From Sedimenticola_A sp040506895 (GTDB lineage: Bacteria > Pseudomonadota > Gammaproteobacteria > Chromatiales > Chromatiaceae), in contig JBEVVY010000001.1 of the NCBI GenBank assembly GCA_040506895.1, positions 3,581,116 through 3,645,115 on the forward strand: DNA of 64,000 nt. Reading direction: 5' to 3'. How positions within the stretch are numbered: the stretch's first letter is position 1; every line of letters begins with the position of its first letter. The position numbers and the translations under genes are program-made. Below, in pieces: positions 60,403-64,000 of the stretch. Under the pieces are notes generated by a model. That model worked only from the letters and a program-made list of their open reading frames with translations, had not been told where the DNA came from and did not search any database.

Positions 60403-63042
60403 ATGCTGCGTGAAGTGCCCAATACCGTGTATCTCAAGGATTACCGTCCACCCCGGTACCTGATCGACCAGGTGGACCTCGAGTTCGAACTTGGTGAGGA
60501 TGAAACCCTGGTCAGGGCCACACTCGCCGTGCGTCGTAATCCACTCTCCGAGGAGACGGAGCAGTCCCTCAAGCTGCATGGCGAACAGCTTGAACTGCTC
60601 TCCCTCGCCATAGACGGTCGGCCATTACAGGCTGGAAGCTGGCAGCAGGATGACGAGAGCCTGACCCTCGGCCAGGTGCCGGAGCGCTTCTCCCTGCAGA
60701 GCCTGGTAAGGATCAAACCCCAGGAGAACACGGCACTGGAAGGGCTCTACAAGTCCGGTGCGATGTTCTGTACCCAGTGCGAGGCCGAGGGCTTCAGGAA
60801 GATCACCTGGTTCCTCGATCGGCCGGATGTGATGGCGCGTTTCACCACCAGCATCGTTGCGGACAAGACCAGGTACCCGGTGCTGCTCTCCAATGGCAAC
60901 CCGGTGGAGAGCGAGGATCTGGTTGATGGTCGACACCGCGTCAAGTGGGAGGACCCCTTTCCGAAGCCGGCCTACCTGTTCGCCCTGGTGGCGGGGGACC
61001 TGAGGCATATCGAGGATGGCTATACCACCGCATCCGGCAGGAATGTGGCGCTCATGATCTATGTCGAACCCGAGAACATCGACAAGTGCGATCACGCCAT
61101 GGCCTCCCTGAAACGGGCCATGCAGTGGGACGAGGAGCGCTATGGCCGGGAGTACGACCTGGATATCTACATGATCGTGGCGGTCAACGACTTCAACATG
61201 GGGGCCATGGAGAACAAGGGGCTCAACATATTCAACTCCAAGTACGTGCTGGCCAGTCCAGATACCGCCACCGATCGCGACTTTCAGGGTATCGAGGGGG
61301 TGATTGCACACGAGTACTTCCACAACTGGACAGGCAACCGCATCACCTGTCGTGACTGGTTCCAGCTCAGCCTCAAGGAGGGGCTGACCGTCTTCAGGGA
61401 CCAGGAATTTTCCGCCGACATGGGATCCCGCGGGGTCAAGCGGATCGAGGATGTTCGACTGCTGCGTGCACACCAGTTTGCCGAGGATGCCGGCCCCATG
61501 GCGCATCCCGTGCGCCCGGACTCCTATATCGAGATCAACAATTTCTACACCGTGACGGTATACGAGAAGGGTGCCGAGGTTGTTCGCATGCAGTACAACC
61601 TGCTGGGCCCGGAGCGCTACAGAAAAGGTACCGATCTCTACTTCGAGCGCCACGATGGGCGGGCGGTCACTACAGACGATTTCGTGCAATGCATGGCCGA
61701 TGCGAGTGGCAAGGATCTGGGGCAGTTCAAGCGTTGGTATGAGCAGGCGGGAACCCCGGAGCTCCATGTGACGGGCCGCTACGATAAAGCAGAACAGAGC
61801 TACACCCTGAGGGTGGTACAGCGCTGTCCGGCCACCCCGGGACAGCCCGAAAAGCGCCCTTTTCATATCCCTCTGGCCATGGGTTTGCTGGCAGCCGACG
61901 GCAGCGATCTGCCGCTCAGGCTGAAGGGGGAGCAGCTGGCCTGCGAGGGTAGCCGTGTCCTCGAGCTGCAGGAGCAGGTGGAGACCTTCCGTTTTCTGGA
62001 TATCCCTGAACAGCCGGTTCCCTCCCTGTTGAGGGGGTTCTCGGCTCCGGTCAAGGTTCACTTCGACTACAGCGATGAGGAGCTGATGTTCCTGATGGCC
62101 AATGACAGCGACGGTTTCAACCGCTGGGATGCTGCCCAGGAACTGTCGCAACGTATCCTGCTGCGCCTGGTGGATGAGCCGGGCTTCCAGGTGCCGGGAG
62201 GATACCTTAAGGCCTTCCGGGATGCCCTCAACGACCCGACGGCGGACAGGCAACTGCTGGCAGAAGTGTTGTCGCTGCCCTCGGAATCCTACCTCGGAGA
62301 CCAGATGGAGCAGGTGGACGTGGCGGGTATCCACAGGGCGAGAGAAGAGCTCAAGAGCCTGCTTGCCCGTGAGCTCTACAGTGATTTCCTGACCATTTAC
62401 CGGGCCAACAGGGAGCAGGGTGAGTACGATGTCTCACCCGCGTCCATCGGCAGGCGTGCCCTGCGCAATCTCTGTCTCGGTTACCTGATGCAGCTGGAGG
62501 AGCGGGAAGAGGTCATCCAGTGCTGCCTTGAGCAGTACCGGCAGGGAAACAACATGACAGATGTGATCACTGCCCTCGGCTTGATCGCCTCCAGTGATTC
62601 CGGTCAGCGGCAGGCACTGCTCGAGGCGTTCCATGACCGTTGGCAGGATGACCCGCTGGTGCTGGACAAGTGGTTCGTGGTGCAGGCTACGTCGAAACGC
62701 CCTGACACCCTGGCGCAGGTGAAGAGACTGATGTCACATCCCACCTTCTCCATCAGCAATCCCAACAAGGTCAGATCGCTGATTGGCGCATTCTGTTCAG
62801 CCAACCCGGTGCGGTTCCACGATGAGAACGGGGAGGGCTACGTCTTTCTCGCTGACCGGGTGCTCGAGCTCGATGCCATCAATCCCCAGGTTGCGGCACG
62901 CATGCTGCGTATCATGGCCCGCTGGCAGCGCTACGATCCACCACGCCAGGCGATGATGAAAGCCCAGCTGCAGCGTGTACTGCGGGCCGAAGGTGTCTCC
63001 AAGGATGTGTACGAGATCGCCTCGAAGAGCCTGGAAGAGTGA
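60403..63042 (+). CDS. pepN: Aminopeptidase N
   Basis: An 879-residue M1 zinc aminopeptidase. The substrate-binding GAMEN motif (NMGAMENKGLNIF) and the zinc site HEYFHNWTGNR with Glu in LKEGLTVF (HEXXH-x18-E) are present. N-terminal beta domain, thermolysin-like catalytic domain and helical C-terminal domain are in the usual order and length. It trims N-terminal residues from cytosolic peptides. Convergent genes are absent; about 195 bases separate it divergently from grxC. Confidence 0.96.
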   Translation: MLREVPNTVYLKDYRPPRYLIDQVDLEFELGEDETLVRATLAVRRNPLSEETEQSLKLHGEQLELLSLAIDGRPLQAGSWQQDDESLTLGQVPERFSLQSLVRIKPQENTALEGLYKSGAMFCTQCEAEGFRKITWFLDRPDVMARFTTSIVADKTRYPVLLSNGNPVESEDLVDGRHRVKWEDPFPKPAYLFALVAGDLRHIEDGYTTASGRNVALMIYVEPENIDKCDHAMASLKRAMQWDEERYGREYDLDIYMIVAVNDFNMGAMENKGLNIFNSKYVLASPDTATDRDFQGIEGVIAHEYFHNWTGNRITCRDWFQLSLKEGLTVFRDQEFSADMGSRGVKRIEDVRLLRAHQFAEDAGPMAHPVRPDSYIEINNFYTVTVYEKGAEVVRMQYNLLGPERYRKGTDLYFERHDGRAVTTDDFVQCMADASGKDLGQFKRWYEQAGTPELHVTGRYDKAEQSYTLRVVQRCPATPGQPEKRPFHIPLAMGLLAADGSDLPLRLKGEQLACEGSRVLELQEQVETFRFLDIPEQPVPSLLRGFSAPVKVHFDYSDEELMFLMANDSDGFNRWDAAQELSQRILLRLVDEPGFQVPGGYLKAFRDALNDPTADRQLLAEVLSLPSESYLGDQMEQVDVAGIHRAREELKSLLARELYSDFLTIYRANREQGEYDVSPASIGRRALRNLCLGYLMQLEEREEVIQCCLEQYRQGNNMTDVITALGLIASSDSGQRQALLEAFHDRWQDDPLVLDKWFVVQATSKRPDTLAQVKRLMSHPTFSISNPNKVRSLIGAFCSANPVRFHDENGEGYVFLADRVLELDAINPQVAARMLRIMARWQRYDPPRQAMMKAQLQRVLRAEGVSKDVYEIASKSLEE

Positions 63043-63226
63043 TTTTCATGGCTGACCCCGTTCAGACCCTGTCAATAAAGCGAATTAAAGTCGGCGTTCA
63101 AACAGGTGTCGATAGTGCTGGGATGATCTCCGACAGATGATCGGCAATTAACAATTGACCGTTGGTCATTTAGTATTCATTTGTTATGCCGATGAAAATG
63201 CAATAATCAACTAATAGCGAGATGCC

Positions 63227-64000
63227 ATGGACACTTTTCCCACCCGCTTTGTGTTATCTCCGAAATGGGATGCCGAGAGAGCATTCCAGACGATCGACGA
63301 GATGTATTTCCTTGAACAGGAGGCAGAGCGGCAGTTGTCACATGTCTACTATGACAGCTTCGACTGGCGGCTCTATGCCGGTGGTGGCGTGCTCCGGCTG
63401 CAGCACAGGGGGAAAGAGAGGCAGCTGATATGGAGCGATATCTCCGAGGCGAGCCCGCGGGAGACCCTCAGGGTCACCGATGATATGCCCAGGTTCTCCT
63501 GGGATCTTCCCTTGGGCATGGCAAGGGAGCAGGTAGAACCGCTGCTGGAGATGCGGGCGCTCCTGCCCCAGCTCGAGATCAGGACTACCCAACTGCCCGT
63601 GCGCATCCTGGACGATGAACAGAAGACCGTGCTTCGTCTGTTCATCGAGACACACAGCTGCCGCAGTCCCAAAACCGCTGCTTTCAAACCCCTTGGTTGT
63701 CGTATACGCCTGGTGCCCGTGAGGGGCTATGGAGAGCACCTGCAGTCGATGCAGGCCTTCCTGGCGCGCAAACTCAGGTTCAAGGGGGACCAGGGCAACC
63801 TGTTGCTGGGTGGCATCGAAGCCCTGGGGCGCAAGGTGCTGGATTACAGCTCCAAGCTCAACTTCAAGCTCGATCCGGCGCAACGTGCCGACACCGTGGC
63901 CAAGCAGATACACCTTCACCTGCTCAATACCCTGGAGACCAATATACCGGGTACCAAGGCGGATCTGGATTCAGAGTTCCTGCACGACCTGCGTGTCGCC
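63227..64000 (+). CDS. CYTH/CHAD-type protein (3' end outside window)
   Basis: An open frame of 258 codons reaching the right edge. The N-terminal part has charged beta-strand blocks typical of a CYTH/triphosphate-tunnel-like fold (YYDSFDWRLYAGGGVLRLQ, LRLFIETHSC, LGCRIRLVPVRGYG). The last residues, DSEFLHDLRVA, are the start of the CHAD signature (HDLRVAxRR). CYTH-CHAD proteins bind polyphosphate or act on triphosphates. ATG at 63227 fits the N-terminus; the ribosome site is weak (GCGAGATGCC). Confidence 0.8.
   Translation, partial: MDTFPTRFVLSPKWDAERAFQTIDEMYFLEQEAERQLSHVYYDSFDWRLYAGGGVLRLQHRGKERQLIWSDISEASPRETLRVTDDMPRFSWDLPLGMAREQVEPLLEMRALLPQLEIRTTQLPVRILDDEQKTVLRLFIETHSCRSPKTAAFKPLGCRIRLVPVRGYGEHLQSMQAFLARKLRFKGDQGNLLLGGIEALGRKVLDYSSKLNFKLDPAQRADTVAKQIHLHLLNTLETNIPGTKADLDSEFLHDLRVA

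Noticed and set aside
60625..62334. 569-codon ORF antisense to pepN
   Set aside because: The sense strand encodes a complete aminopeptidase N with all motifs; the antisense frame is a composition artefact.

Overview
The window is about 60% GC, densely coded, and reads as a chromosome segment of a sulfur-oxidising gammaproteobacterium related to Chromatiales, Sedimenticola or Thiodiazotropha-type lineages. The main evidence is a complete reverse-type dissimilatory sulfite reductase locus, dsrABEFHCMKLJOPNRS (32.9-47.0 kb), in the gene order known from Allochromatium vinosum. The thiosulfate carrier genes soxYZ (19.2-20.1 kb) and a YeeE/YedE sulfur-compound permease (2.4-3.6 kb) support it. The cpoB-queE-queC and tRNA-Lys neighbourhood at the left edge is typical of Gammaproteobacteria. 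The organism itself cannot be named from the sequence.

Layout. 0-3.8 kb: 3' part of cpoB, queE, queC, the permease and tRNA-Lys with its own promoter and terminator. 3.9-19.2 kb: housekeeping and envelope genes (tatD, xthA, Mut7-C protein, bacteriohemerythrin, PAP2 phosphatase, mtaB, rmuC, TlpA-like thioredoxin, rhodanese, lpxL-type acyltransferase) and a two-gene VWA/acidic-repeat membrane operon. 19.2-24.3 kb: soxYZ, bepA, and a MoxR ATPase with its VWA/metallopeptidase partner. 24.3-27.6 kb: unrecognised small proteins plus a PKHD-type dioxygenase. 27.55-28.5 kb is non-coding: a large inverted pair of structured elements followed by three 20-bp-phased direct repeats. 28.6-30.1 kb: two paralogous unknown genes in opposite orientation around a small ORF. 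30.3-32.4 kb: a cassette divergent from dsrA, encoding a 58-aa protein, a helical-repeat protein, a Cas6/Cmx6-like protein and a cysteine-free DsrC paralogue. 32.9-47.0 kb: dsr. 47-64 kb: rlmJ, a transglutaminase-like peptidase, a diheme cytochrome fused to a DUF302-like domain, yaiI, a Lon-like protease, a PAS-GGDEF cyclase, an EF-G paralogue, hslR, grxC, pepN and the start of a CYTH/CHAD-type gene.

How it works together. Reduced sulfur would enter through the permease or be bound in the periplasm by SoxYZ. Stored sulfur reaches the cytoplasm, passes through DsrEFH to the C-terminal cysteines of DsrC, and is oxidised by DsrAB. DsrL supplies or removes electrons through a pyridine nucleotide, and DsrMKJOP links DsrC to the quinone pool and periplasm. 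DsrN serves sirohaem biosynthesis; DsrR and DsrS are accessory.

The least explained parts are the Cas6-like cassette facing dsrA across an AT-rich regulatory region, and the paired structured element at 27.55-28.35 kb. The two copies of that element keep the same hairpins through compensatory base changes. No CRISPR array, insertion sequence with a transposase, rRNA or replication origin was seen.
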